Of a DNA stretch of 9,723 bases, positions 1 through 5,769 are shown one piece after another. The position numbers and the translations under genes were made by a program. The stretch is from Hyphomicrobiales bacterium (GTDB lineage Bacteria; Pseudomonadota; Alphaproteobacteria; Rhizobiales; Devosiaceae): positions 1-9,723 of the forward strand of contig JAQGKB010000230.1 of the NCBI GenBank assembly GCA_028290345.1, read 5' to 3'. Under the pieces are notes generated by a model. The model made no database searches. It saw only the letters and a program-made list of their open reading frames with translations, and was not told the DNA's origin. Within the stretch, counting starts at the first letter, position 1, and each line of letters opens with the position of its first letter.

Positions 1-1
1 C

Positions 2-238
2 CTGCTCAACGGCCACATCCTGGTCTCGGCTCGAGGCAAGGGCGGCATGCTGGTGCAATGCGGCGCACAGGCCGGCGCCGAGGCGGCATCGCACCCCGGC
101 GTCGCGACCATGACCATGCGCGGCCGCGAGATGGCCGGCTTCGTCTGGGTCGACGACGACCAACTCGAGACCGATGACGCGCTGCAACACTGGATCGCTA
201 TTGCCGAGCGTTATGTTGCGAAGCTGAAAGAAAAATAA
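2..238 (+). CDS. TfoX N-terminal-domain protein, 3' part only
   Basis: This is the last 78 codons of a gene cut by the left window edge. The frame is open from base 2 and stops at TAA 236-238. The visible protein starts LLNGHILVSARGKGGMLVQC and continues with GVATMTMRGREMAGFVWVD. That pattern (a short beta-strand block with 'GGMLVQ' and 'RGREMAGFV/WVD', then a helical tail) is typical of the TfoX/Sxy N-terminal domain. Small stand-alone proteins of about 110 residues with this domain are common in alphaproteobacteria and have no firmly known role; the name comes from the competence regulator Sxy/TfoX of gammaproteobacteria. No C-terminal TfoX domain follows, so it is the single-domain type. 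It converges with fabF, with only 3 bp between the two stop codons. The family call is fairly secure; a role in competence is not implied. Confidence 0.8.
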   Translation: MLNGHILVSARGKGGMLVQCGAQAGAEAASHPGVATMTMRGREMAGFVWVDDDQLETDDALQHWIAIAERYVAKLKEK

Positions 239-241
239 CGC

Positions 242-1516
242 CTAGGCCCTGCCCACCACCATCGCCGCATTGACCCCGCCAAAGCCAAACGCATTGACCA
301 GCGCATGCTCGACCTGCCGCTTCTCTGCGGTCTTGGCGACGAGATCGAAGCCCGCCGCAGCTTCATCCGGTTGCTCGAGGTTCAGCGTCGGCGGCAGGAT
401 GCCTGTACGCAGCGCCATGATGGTATAGATCAGTGCCAGTGCTCCTGCCGCGCCGAGCAGGTGCCCGGTCGCCGACTTGGTCGCCGAAATCGAAAGGTCG
501 CGGCCGCGCCCCGCAAAGATCGAGGCGATCGCCGCGATTTCGGCCGCATCGCCGACCTGCGTCGAGGTGCTGTGGGCGTTGACGTAGCCGATCGCATCCG
601 GCCCAAGCCCCGCCATCTTCAGGGCCAGCCGCATTGCCCGCTTGGCGCCATCGCCATCGGGCGGAGACGAAGTCAGATGGTAGGCGTCGGCCGAGGTGCC
701 GTACCCGGCCAGCACGGCCAGCGGCTTCGCCCCGCGCGCCAAGGCATGGCTGAGCTTTTCGATGACCAGCACCGCCGCGCCCTCTGCGAGCACGAACCCG
801 TCGCGCGCCTGGTCGAACGGCCGGCAAGCCTTCTCAGGCTCGTCATTGAACCCGGTCGACAACGCCCGAGCCGCCGCGAACCCGCCGATTGTCACCGGAT
901 CGACGCACGCCTCGGCGCCGCCGCAGACCACCACGTCAACCTCGCCGGCATTGATCATGCGCATTCCATCACCCACCGCCTGGGCCGACGCGGCACAGGC
1001 CGTCACCGGCGCGCCAAGCGCCCCGCGGAGGCCATAGCGGATCGAGATCCAGCCGGCGGCGAGGTTCGCCAGAAATGACGGCACGAGGAAGGGCGACAGT
1101 CGCCGAGCACCCCGCTCCCTAAGCGTGACCGTCGCCTCGGTCATCGCCGGAAATCCGCCCACGCCAGTGCCGATGATCGTTGCCGTCGCCTCGCGATCGG
1201 CATCGGTTTCTGGAAACCAATTAGCCTGCTTCAGTGCCTCAGCTGCCGCGCCCATGCCGTACTGGATGAACAGGTCCATCTTCTTGATGTCCTTGGCATC
1301 GACGAAATCCAGCGGATCGAAGCCATGCTCGTCTTCGGCCTTGCTCGGCACCAATCCGGCAACGCGGCACGGCAGCGCCGACGCATCGAACCGGTTGTTG
1401 ATCCGCACGCCGCTCCTGCTGGCCGTCAGCCGCTGCCAGTTGGTATCGACGCCAACCCCGAGCGGGGAAACGACGCCCATGCCGGTGACGACAATTGGAT
1501 CGGTCTGTTGGCTCAT
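242..1516 (-). CDS. fabF: 3-oxoacyl-ACP synthase II (KAS II)
   Basis: Condensing enzyme of type II fatty-acid synthesis: it joins malonyl-ACP to an acyl-ACP in the cytoplasm, releasing CO2 and lengthening the chain by two carbons. The 424-residue protein is a full-length thiolase-fold KAS (E. coli FabF is about 413). The Cys-His-His triad is visible as C174 (VTACAASAQA), H315 (NAHSTSTQVGD) and H352 (KSATGHLLGAAG). Its spacing of 141 and 37 residues fits FabF. The C-terminal gating loop GFGGVNA is at about 411-417. Two positions depart from E. coli FabF: Ser for Gly after the first active-site His, and Val for Thr in GFGGTN. The start at 1516 is chosen because GGAG (1523-1526, minus strand) lies 6 nt upstream; an out-of-frame ATG at 1520 sits too close to it. 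The gene lies 40 bp downstream of a MarR gene on the same strand, so it is probably co-transcribed. It may be an accessory rather than the main housekeeping KAS II, because no acpP or fabG is adjacent. Confidence 0.94.
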   Translation of the reverse strand: MSQQTDPIVVTGMGVVSPLGVGVDTNWQRLTASRSGVRINNRFDASALPCRVAGLVPSKAEDEHGFDPLDFVDAKDIKKMDLFIQYGMGAAAEALKQANWFPETDADREATATIIGTGVGGFPAMTEATVTLRERGARRLSPFLVPSFLANLAAGWISIRYGLRGALGAPVTACAASAQAVGDGMRMINAGEVDVVVCGGAEACVDPVTIGGFAAARALSTGFNDEPEKACRPFDQARDGFVLAEGAAVLVIEKLSHALARGAKPLAVLAGYGTSADAYHLTSSPPDGDGAKRAMRLALKMAGLGPDAIGYVNAHSTSTQVGDAAEIAAIASIFAGRGRDLSISATKSATGHLLGAAGALALIYTIMALRTGILPPTLNLEQPDEAAAGFDLVAKTAEKRQVEHALVNAFGFGGVNAAMVVGRA

Positions 1517-1556
1517 TCATGTCTCCAGTCTTTGACGGCCACTCATGGGCGCGATT

Positions 1557-1985
1557 CTAAATTGCAGCAAGCCGCTGCAAAACCTTGATAGCGATTGAAA
1601 ATTCCTCATCGGAGATTTCGTGGCGCATATCCTGCTGTGCCTGTCGCCACTGCGGCACGAGCGCATCGAGCAACTCGCGCCCCTTTGGCGTCAGCCGGCT
1701 CAGCCTTCCATTGCCGGTCTCGGCGTGCCGACATGAAATCAGGCCCCTGCGTTCCAGCACGTCGAGATTGCGGGTCAGGCTGGTACGCTCCATCACATGA
1801 AATTCGGCCAGCTCGCTCACCGGGCGATCTTCGTGGGTCAGCAGCGATCCGAGCAGTGCGAATTGCGCGGCCGTCACCCCGAAGGCGCGTAATTCGCGGT
1901 CGTACCGGCGCGATACCGCCCGGGCTGCCCGCCGCGTGTTGGTTGCCATGCATTGCGTGAAGTCGTCGGTCATTTCCACGCTCAT
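1557..1985 (-). CDS. MarR-family transcriptional regulator
   Basis: A 142-residue dimeric winged-helix DNA-binding protein. The helix-turn-helix spans about residues 55-83, with recognition helix [19 protein letters not shown] at 65-83. The wing follows at 84-98 and ends in the typical MarR stretch [13 protein letters not shown]. The N- and C-terminal helices (about 10-35 and 105-140) would form the dimer interface. Two cysteines (C12, C85) are present, but there is no basis to call it a thiol sensor. It lies 40 bp upstream of fabF on the same strand, so it probably controls its own operon, including fabF, through the palindrome just upstream. FabT of streptococci is a known MarR-type regulator of fatty-acid genes, but orthology is not claimed. 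The start is uncertain: M1 (1985) has no Shine-Dalgarno sequence and abuts the palindrome, while M5 (1973) and M13 (1949) are alternatives. The stop is TAG at 1557-1559. Confidence 0.9.
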   Translation of the reverse strand: MSVEMTDDFTQCMATNTRRAARAVSRRYDRELRAFGVTAAQFALLGSLLTHEDRPVSELAEFHVMERTSLTRNLDVLERRGLISCRHAETGNGRLSRLTPKGRELLDALVPQWRQAQQDMRHEISDEEFSIAIKVLQRLAAI

Positions 1986-2008
1986 ACCGTGTATATGAAC
2001 GGTGTCAA
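1981..2008 (-). promoter_or_regulatory. candidate sigma-70 promoter of marR-fabF
   Basis: On the minus strand a perfect -35 box, TTGACA, lies at 2008-2003. A 16-bp spacer separates it from TATGAG (1986-1981), a 4/6 match to the -10 consensus. The predicted transcription start, about 1974, falls past the annotated ATG and next to the in-frame ATG at 1973. That would give a leaderless or near-leaderless message starting at M5. The -35 is strong and the -10 is weak, so the exact start is uncertain. Confidence 0.45.
1986..2003 (-). promoter_or_regulatory. candidate MarR operator (18-bp imperfect palindrome)
   Basis: The + strand reads ACCGTGTATATGAACGGT. It is symmetric at 14 of 18 positions: arms ACCGT/ACGGT and a central ATAT, with two mismatched pairs between. 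AT-centred palindromes of this size are typical MarR-family sites. It ends at the base before the annotated marR start codon and fills the spacer of the candidate marR promoter, where a bound dimer would block RNA polymerase. Binding by this MarR is inferred from position and symmetry only. Confidence 0.6.
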
Positions 2009-2060
2009 TCTGAAGGCAGCTTCAACAAACAATTTGCAGTCCTGCTCGCCGGTGCTGTCT

Positions 2061-2088
2061 TTGCGCATCGGCTGCCCAGTGCTATAGG
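2061..2088 (+). promoter_or_regulatory. candidate icd promoter
   Basis: TTGCGC (2061-2066) and TATAGG (2083-2088) are separated by 16 bp. The predicted start is near 2095, giving a leader of about 46 nt to the icd start codon. The TATAG-type -10 followed by a GC-rich start region is common for housekeeping promoters in alphaproteobacteria. Both boxes are imperfect; the call rests mainly on position between the divergent genes. Confidence 0.4.
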
Positions 2089-2140
2089 GGCGAAACCTCA
2101 GGCCATCAGGCCGTTCCTTTGTGTTCCCGGAGCCTACTCA

Positions 2141-3352
2141 ATGAGCAAGATCAAAGTCGCGAACCCCGTTGTCGATCTCGACGGCGACGAGATGACCCGC
2201 ATCATCTGGCAAGCGATCAAGGACAAGCTTATCGAGCCCTATCTCGATCTGCCGATCGAATATTACGATCTCTCGGTACAGAACCGCGACGCGACCGAAG
2301 ACAAGGTAACGGTCGATGCCGCCAACGCCATCAAGAAATACGGCGTCGGCATCAAATGCGCCACCATCACCCCCGACGAGCAGCGCGTCGAAGAGTTCAA
2401 GCTCAAGAAGATGTGGAAGTCGCCCAACGGCACCATCCGCAACATCCTCGGCGGCGTGATCTTCCGCGAGCCCATCATCTGCAAGAACGTGCCGCGCCTT
2501 GTTCCCGGCTGGACCCAGCCGATCATCATCGGCCGCCACGCCTTCGGCGACCAGTACCGCGCCACCGACTTCACCTTCCCGGGCAAGGGCACTCTGACAA
2601 TCAAGTTCACGGGAGAAGATGGCAAGGTCATCGAGCACGAAGTGTTCCAGGCCCCCGGCAGCGGCATCGCGATGGCGATGTACAACCTCGACGATTCGAT
2701 CCGTGATTTCGCCTATGCCTCGCTCAACTACGCGCTCGATCGCGGCGTGCCCTGCTATCTCTCGACCAAGAACACCATCCTCAAGGTCTATGACGGGCGC
2801 TTCAAGGACATCTTCCAGGAGATCTACGAGGCCGAGTTCAAGGAAAAGTACGAAGCCAAGAAGATCTGGTACGAGCACCGCCTGATCGACGACATGGTCG
2901 CCTCGGCGCTGAAATGGTCCGGCGGCTATGTCTGGGCCTGCAAGAACTATGACGGCGACGTGCAGTCCGACATCGTCGCGCAGGGTTTTGGCTCGCTAGG
3001 CCTGATGACTTCGGTCCTCGCCACCCCCGATGGCAAGACGGTGGAAGCCGAGGCTGCGCACGGCACCGTCACGCGCCACTATCGCCAGCACCAGCAGGGC
3101 AAGGAAACTTCGACCAATTCCACGGCCTCGATCTTCGCCTGGACTCGCGGCCTTGCCCATCGGGCCAAGCTCGACGACAACGCCGCCTTGGCCAAGTTCG
3201 CCCTGACCTTGGAGAAGGTCACCGTTGATACCATCGAGGAAGGCAAGATGACCAAGGACCTATCGCTCCTCGTCGGCCCCGATCAGCCCTGGCTATCGAC
3301 CATCGGCTTCCTCGACGCCATCGACGCCAACCTGCAGAAGGCGATGGCCTGA
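2141..3352 (+). CDS. icd: NADP-dependent isocitrate dehydrogenase
   Basis: TCA-cycle enzyme: oxidative decarboxylation of isocitrate to 2-oxoglutarate with NADP+, in the cytoplasm as a homodimer. At 403 residues it belongs to the eukaryote-like subfamily (human IDH1/2, rhizobial Icd), not the E. coli type. Up to about residue 140 the numbering matches human IDH1, with the substrate residues S94, R100, R109, R132 ([13 protein letters not shown]) and Y139 all present. Further on, with a 2-residue shift, K210, D250, D273 and D277 (NYDGDVQSD) supply the catalytic and metal ligands. The NADP loop is HGTVTRHYR at 307-315. The family signature [20 protein letters not shown] is at 269-288. The start is supported by GGAG at 2129-2132, 8 nt upstream. 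It is divergent from marR and followed at once by a strong terminator, so it is monocistronic. All key residues are intact. Confidence 0.98.
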   Translation: MSKIKVANPVVDLDGDEMTRIIWQAIKDKLIEPYLDLPIEYYDLSVQNRDATEDKVTVDAANAIKKYGVGIKCATITPDEQRVEEFKLKKMWKSPNGTIRNILGGVIFREPIICKNVPRLVPGWTQPIIIGRHAFGDQYRATDFTFPGKGTLTIKFTGEDGKVIEHEVFQAPGSGIAMAMYNLDDSIRDFAYASLNYALDRGVPCYLSTKNTILKVYDGRFKDIFQEIYEAEFKEKYEAKKIWYEHRLIDDMVASALKWSGGYVWACKNYDGDVQSDIVAQGFGSLGLMTSVLATPDGKTVEAEAAHGTVTRHYRQHQQGKETSTNSTASIFAWTRGLAHRAKLDDNAALAKFALTLEKVTVDTIEEGKMTKDLSLLVGPDQPWLSTIGFLDAIDANLQKAMA

Positions 3353-3380
3353 TCTCTGCCCACTGGATTTACGAATTTTG

Positions 3381-3407
3381 AGCGGCGCTTCGGCGCCGCT
3401 TTTGTTT
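3381..3407 (+). terminator. intrinsic terminator of icd
   Basis: A perfect 8-bp stem, AGCGGCGC/GCGCCGCT, closes a TTCG tetraloop (3381-3400) and is followed by TTTGTTT. The C(UUCG)G loop is exceptionally stable, so this is a textbook rho-independent terminator 28 bp after the icd stop codon. Its T-tract ends only 7 bp before the palindromes upstream of the next gene. Confidence 0.92.
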
Positions 3408-3434
3408 GCTACTCTGTAACCTGCATGTTACCGT
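3406..3434 (+). promoter_or_regulatory. weak candidate promoter of the arsR operon
   Basis: TTGCTA (3406-3411) and TACCGT (3429-3434) lie 17 bp apart. The predicted start, about 3441-3442, coincides with the ATG, which would make the message leaderless and explain why no Shine-Dalgarno sequence is visible. The -10 matches only at its three most conserved positions, so this is tentative. There is little other room, because the icd terminator occupies the sequence up to 3407. Confidence 0.3.
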
Positions 3435-3450
3435 AACTTCCATGTTACAG
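3414..3450 (+). promoter_or_regulatory. tandem palindromic operator at the arsR start
   Basis: Two 16-bp repeats, GTAACCTGCATGTTAC (3416-3431) and GTAACTTCCATGTTAC (3433-3448), are offset by 17 bp. Each is an inverted repeat GTAAC-N6-GTTAC. The two inner arms also form GTTAC-C-GTAAC, and the outer ends CTGTAAC/GTTACAG make the whole 37 bp symmetric about 3432. Four copies of one half-site strongly suggest an operator for two dimers, most likely autoregulation by the ArsR protein. The ATG at 3442 lies inside the second repeat. Binding is inferred. Confidence 0.72.
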
Positions 3451-3789
3451 AGCCAACTCCTTTTCGACAGCGCATCGGAAGCCGTCTTCGACGCCTTGGG
3501 CAACCCGGTGCGGCGGCAGATGCTCGAACGGCTGCGTCGGGGGCCCCTGAGCGTGCACGAACTTGCCGCAGCATTTTCCGTGAGCCGCCCGGCGATCTCG
3601 CGCCACCTCGCGCAACTCGAAAGCGCGGGACTGGTCGCTCACGTACAGGTCGGCACCCGCAACGTCTATCGCATCCATGCACCGGCCTTCGGGCGCACCG
3701 CCCAATTGCTCGACAGCTTTTGGGATGAAGCCGAAGCGCGCCTGAAACTGGTCGCAGAAAACCTGGGGCGGAGTAGCGACGGTGCCTGA
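3442..3789 (+). CDS. ArsR-family winged-helix repressor
   Basis: A 115-residue DNA-binding repressor. The winged helix covers about residues 13-80: FDALGNPVRRQMLERL, then HTH ELAAAFSVSRPAISRHLAQL (about 40-59), then the wing GLVAHVQVGTRNVYRI. This is the ArsR subtype often paired with SRPBCC genes. No cysteine is present from this start, so the classic metal-binding sites of ArsR/SmtB sensors are absent and a non-metal signal is likely. The ATG at 3442 is preferred over an in-frame TTG at 3406, because the TTG overlaps the icd terminator T-tract and would translate the whole operator region. Neither start has a clear Shine-Dalgarno sequence. The 3' end overlaps the SRPBCC gene by 8 bp. The tandem palindromes over its start suggest autorepression of the operon. 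Confidence 0.9.
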   Translation: MLQSQLLFDSASEAVFDALGNPVRRQMLERLRRGPLSVHELAAAFSVSRPAISRHLAQLESAGLVAHVQVGTRNVYRIHAPAFGRTAQLLDSFWDEAEARLKLVAENLGRSSDGA

Positions 3790-4213
3790 GATCCTCCGGC
3801 GGGAGATCCACCTCGCCTGCCCGCCGAAGCACGCATTTGTGGTCTTCATCGAACAGGTCGATCTTTGGTGGCCGCGCAGCCACCGGCGCAACCGCGAGGC
3901 ACAATTGTATTTCGACGGCGACATGCTGGTCGAACGGGCACCGGGAACCGCGTCTTGGACCATGGCGCGGATCACCGAGCGCACCGATCCGGCCCGCCTG
4001 CGCCTCGACTGGTTTCCCGGTTCGCCCGATGCGCCCACCGACGTCGAGATCACCTTCGCCGCTGCAGCGCACGGCACCACGATCACCATTGTGCACCGCC
4101 CCCTCAGCGAGGCCGCCGCACGCGCGTGGCCGAACCGCGTCGCGACGTTCACCAATGGCTGGGACGCTGTTCTGCGAGCCCTCGCCGAAGCCGTCGCCAA
4201 CGAAAGCACCTGA
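3782..4213 (+). CDS. SRPBCC / AHSA1-like domain protein
   Basis: A 143-residue protein that fits a single START-like (SRPBCC, AHSA1-type) domain, a helix-grip fold with a deep pocket for hydrophobic ligands. Seen are an N-terminal strand REIHLACPPKHAFVVF, a helix ending DLWWPRSHR (about 27-35), beta strands through 40-105 (for example LRLDWFPGSPDAPTDVEITF), and a C-terminal helix with the family-typical NGWDAVLRALAEAV (125-138). It probably binds a small molecule; the ligand is unknown. The start is GTG at 3782, with GGAG at 3770-3773 placed 8 nt upstream. The first 8 bases overlap the end of the ArsR gene, so the two are probably translationally coupled. ArsR-SRPBCC pairs are a recurrent arrangement in bacteria, which supports a functional link. 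Confidence 0.86.
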   Translation: MPEILRREIHLACPPKHAFVVFIEQVDLWWPRSHRRNREAQLYFDGDMLVERAPGTASWTMARITERTDPARLRLDWFPGSPDAPTDVEITFAAAAHGTTITIVHRPLSEAAARAWPNRVATFTNGWDAVLRALAEAVANEST

Positions 4214-4226
4214 GAGGAACACCGCC

Positions 4227-4637
4227 ATGACCGCCAAAGGCTCCGGCACCAAGGACGATCCCTGGCAATTGCAGACACCGCATGGAACATCCGAGTTTCA
4301 GATGTATCGCGCTCCCGATGCCAATCCGCCGGCCCTGGTCTGCACCGTGGGCTCGACCGAACTGCGCTATCACCTGGGCTGCATCGAAGACCTGCAACAG
4401 ATGCTGAAGGCACACGGAGACTGGATGGAACTGGGCAACGCCGACGAGCAAAAGCCCGCCAAGGAGGGCACCGTCGAAGCGTGGGGGCGCTCCCCCGACA
4501 ACCCCGTGGGCGGGTGGTACGGCATCAAGAAGGGGCTGCGCGGCCGCTTTGGCAACTATGTTCCGCCCGTGCTCGAGGCACTTGGCCTGGTCGAACTCGA
4601 GCATAATCCGCGCAACAACCGCGTGCGCGCCCTATAG
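4227..4637 (+). CDS. conserved protein of unknown function, third gene of the ArsR operon
   Basis: A 136-residue soluble protein with no signal peptide or membrane segment. It begins MTAKGSGTKDDPWQLQTPHG and resembles a conserved uncharacterised family I recall only by its look (possibly the one named DUF6855; unverified). Visible traits are a tract ALVCTVGSTELRYHLGCIED (about 36-55), a patch DEQKPAKEGTVEAWGRSPDN with many charged and polar residues, and a C-terminal block GGWYGIKKGLRGRFGNYV, then PPVLEALGLVELEHNPRNNR. The last block, a helix plus a basic hairpin, could be a small winged-helix-like unit, but that is a guess. The start at 4227 is fixed by AGAGGA (4213-4218) 8 nt upstream and by a gap of only 13 bp after the SRPBCC stop, so it belongs to the same operon. 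An upstream extension of this frame only shadows the SRPBCC gene. No function is assigned. Confidence 0.87.
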   Translation: MTAKGSGTKDDPWQLQTPHGTSEFQMYRAPDANPPALVCTVGSTELRYHLGCIEDLQQMLKAHGDWMELGNADEQKPAKEGTVEAWGRSPDNPVGGWYGIKKGLRGRFGNYVPPVLEALGLVELEHNPRNNRVRAL

Positions 4638-4662
4638 CAAGGTCGCAAGCCACGGCGTTGCT

Positions 4663-4692
4663 TTGATAATTAATGCAAACAATTGGTAATAT
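4663..4692 (+). promoter_or_regulatory. candidate promoter of the DMT permease
   Basis: TTGATA (4663-4668) and TAATAT (4687-4692) lie 18 bp apart inside an AT-rich patch (about 4661-4697) that stands out from the GC-rich surroundings. The predicted start is about 4699, giving a leader of about 66 nt. A second TATAGC (4721-4726) is a weaker alternative -10. The remaining intergenic sequence (4638-4764) shows only a poor bulged hairpin near 4645-4662, not a convincing terminator. Confidence 0.5.
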
Positions 4693-4764
4693 CATTCTCG
4701 ACGCGCGACCCGCGGGGCCCTATAGCTCGCTAACCTTCCCTGTCCCCCTGCCGGATTCGTCTCG

Positions 4765-5691
4765 ATGCCCGTCGGCGTCATTTTTGCGCTCCTATCCTAC
4801 TCGCTCTTTTCTATGGGCGACGCGATTATCAAGAGCTTCAGCGGCGAAGTCAGCGTCTTCGAAATCGGCTTTTTCGTTACGCTCTTTTCGATCGTCCCGG
4901 CAATTCTTGCCAAGCGACCCGGCGAACAGTGGCGTCATGTCTGGAAGATGCAGCACCCCAGATTGGTCCATCTGCGCGCCTTCGTCGGCCTCATGAGTTC
5001 GATCCTGGTGATCTACGCCTTCACCACGATCCCTTTGGCCGAAACCTATGCCATTGTCTTTCTCACCCCACTGTTCCTCAACATTCTCTCGGTGGTCGTC
5101 CTCAAGGAAAAGGTCGAGGCGCAGCGTTGGATTTTCGGCGCGCTCAGCTTCGCCGGCGTAATGATTGTTGTGCGGCCGGGCTTTCGCGAACTGCATCTCG
5201 GACACCTGACGGCGTTCATCTGCGCCTTTTTCGCCGCGGCTACGACGACGGTGCTTCGGATCATCTCCGGCAAGGAAAAACGCCTGAGCATCATCGCCGT
5301 CAACACGCTCTATTCGCTGGTCGCCAACGGCATCATGATGGCGGCGAGTTTTGTCCTCTTGCCTCCGCACAAGCTTGGCATGATGGCCGTGGCCGGCCTC
5401 GTCGGCGGGACGGCGCAGCTTATTGTCATCGCCGCACTCAAGCGGGCCCCGGCCAACCAGATCGGCCCGGCCCAATACATACAAATTCTCTGGGCGGTGC
5501 TGCTGGGGGCGGTATTCTATCACGAGTTCCCCGACCGCATCGCGATCTTCGGGCTGGTGATCGTGGTTGTGGCCGGCGTGATGAATATCTTCGCCGACGG
5601 CGCCCGCGCCCGCATCGCCGGCCGCTTCAGCGAATTCCGCGCCCGCCGCGGCGGGCCGAAATTCACCGGGGTAGAGGACCCGGAGCTTTAG
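4765..5691 (+). CDS. EamA/DMT-superfamily inner-membrane transporter
   Basis: A 308-residue permease with two EamA repeats of five helices each. Hydrophobic segments lie at about 3-22, 31-49, 69-88, 92-113, 121-138, 148-167, 174-199, 204-226, 233-253 and 258-276. The loops and tail are basic, including RARIAGRFSEFRARR at 281-295, consistent with a cytoplasmic C-terminus. EamA hallmarks are ETYAIVFLTPLF (93-104) before TM4/5 and the matching NQIGPAQYIQILWAVLLGA in the second half. DMT members export or import small metabolites, such as amino acids, sugars, nucleotide-related compounds or S-adenosylmethionine; the substrate cannot be read from this sequence. The start is the ATG immediately before TM1, with only a weak GGA (4753-4755) upstream. 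It has its own promoter candidate and converges with alaS, leaving 78 bp between the stops, where I see no clear terminator hairpin. Confidence 0.9.
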   Translation: MPVGVIFALLSYSLFSMGDAIIKSFSGEVSVFEIGFFVTLFSIVPAILAKRPGEQWRHVWKMQHPRLVHLRAFVGLMSSILVIYAFTTIPLAETYAIVFLTPLFLNILSVVVLKEKVEAQRWIFGALSFAGVMIVVRPGFRELHLGHLTAFICAFFAAATTTVLRIISGKEKRLSIIAVNTLYSLVANGIMMAASFVLLPPHKLGMMAVAGLVGGTAQLIVIAALKRAPANQIGPAQYIQILWAVLLGAVFYHEFPDRIAIFGLVIVVVAGVMNIFADGARARIAGRFSEFRARRGGPKFTGVEDPEL

Positions 5692-5769
5692 GCACGGCCG
5701 AACTCCTTGAGTCCACTACGCCACGACCCACGCCGGCAGCGTTCACGCGTATCTTACTCGAAGTCCCGA

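Noticed and set aside
305..1078. 257-codon open frame on the + strand opposite fabF
   Set aside because: A low-complexity Arg-rich shadow of fabF, whose active-site residues are all intact on the minus strand.
2011..2024. Small inverted repeat TGAAG-N4-CTTCA between marR and icd
   Set aside because: Only 5 bp per arm, with no second copy and no clear relation to either promoter; chance is a sufficient explanation.
2101..2112. GGCC-ATCA-GGCC repeat in the icd leader
   Set aside because: A 4-bp self-complementary repeat is expected by chance in GC-rich DNA.
2138..2878. 246-codon open frame on the minus strand opposite icd
   Set aside because: A shadow of icd; it has repetitive Leu/Val/Asp-rich text and no recognisable domain.
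3406..3441. TTG start adding 12 residues to the ArsR protein
   Set aside because: It overlaps the terminator T-tract of icd, has no ribosome binding site, and the added residues merely translate the palindromic operator.
4645..4665. Terminator after the ArsR operon
   Set aside because: The stem is short, bulged and followed by only three T residues; it is not convincing.
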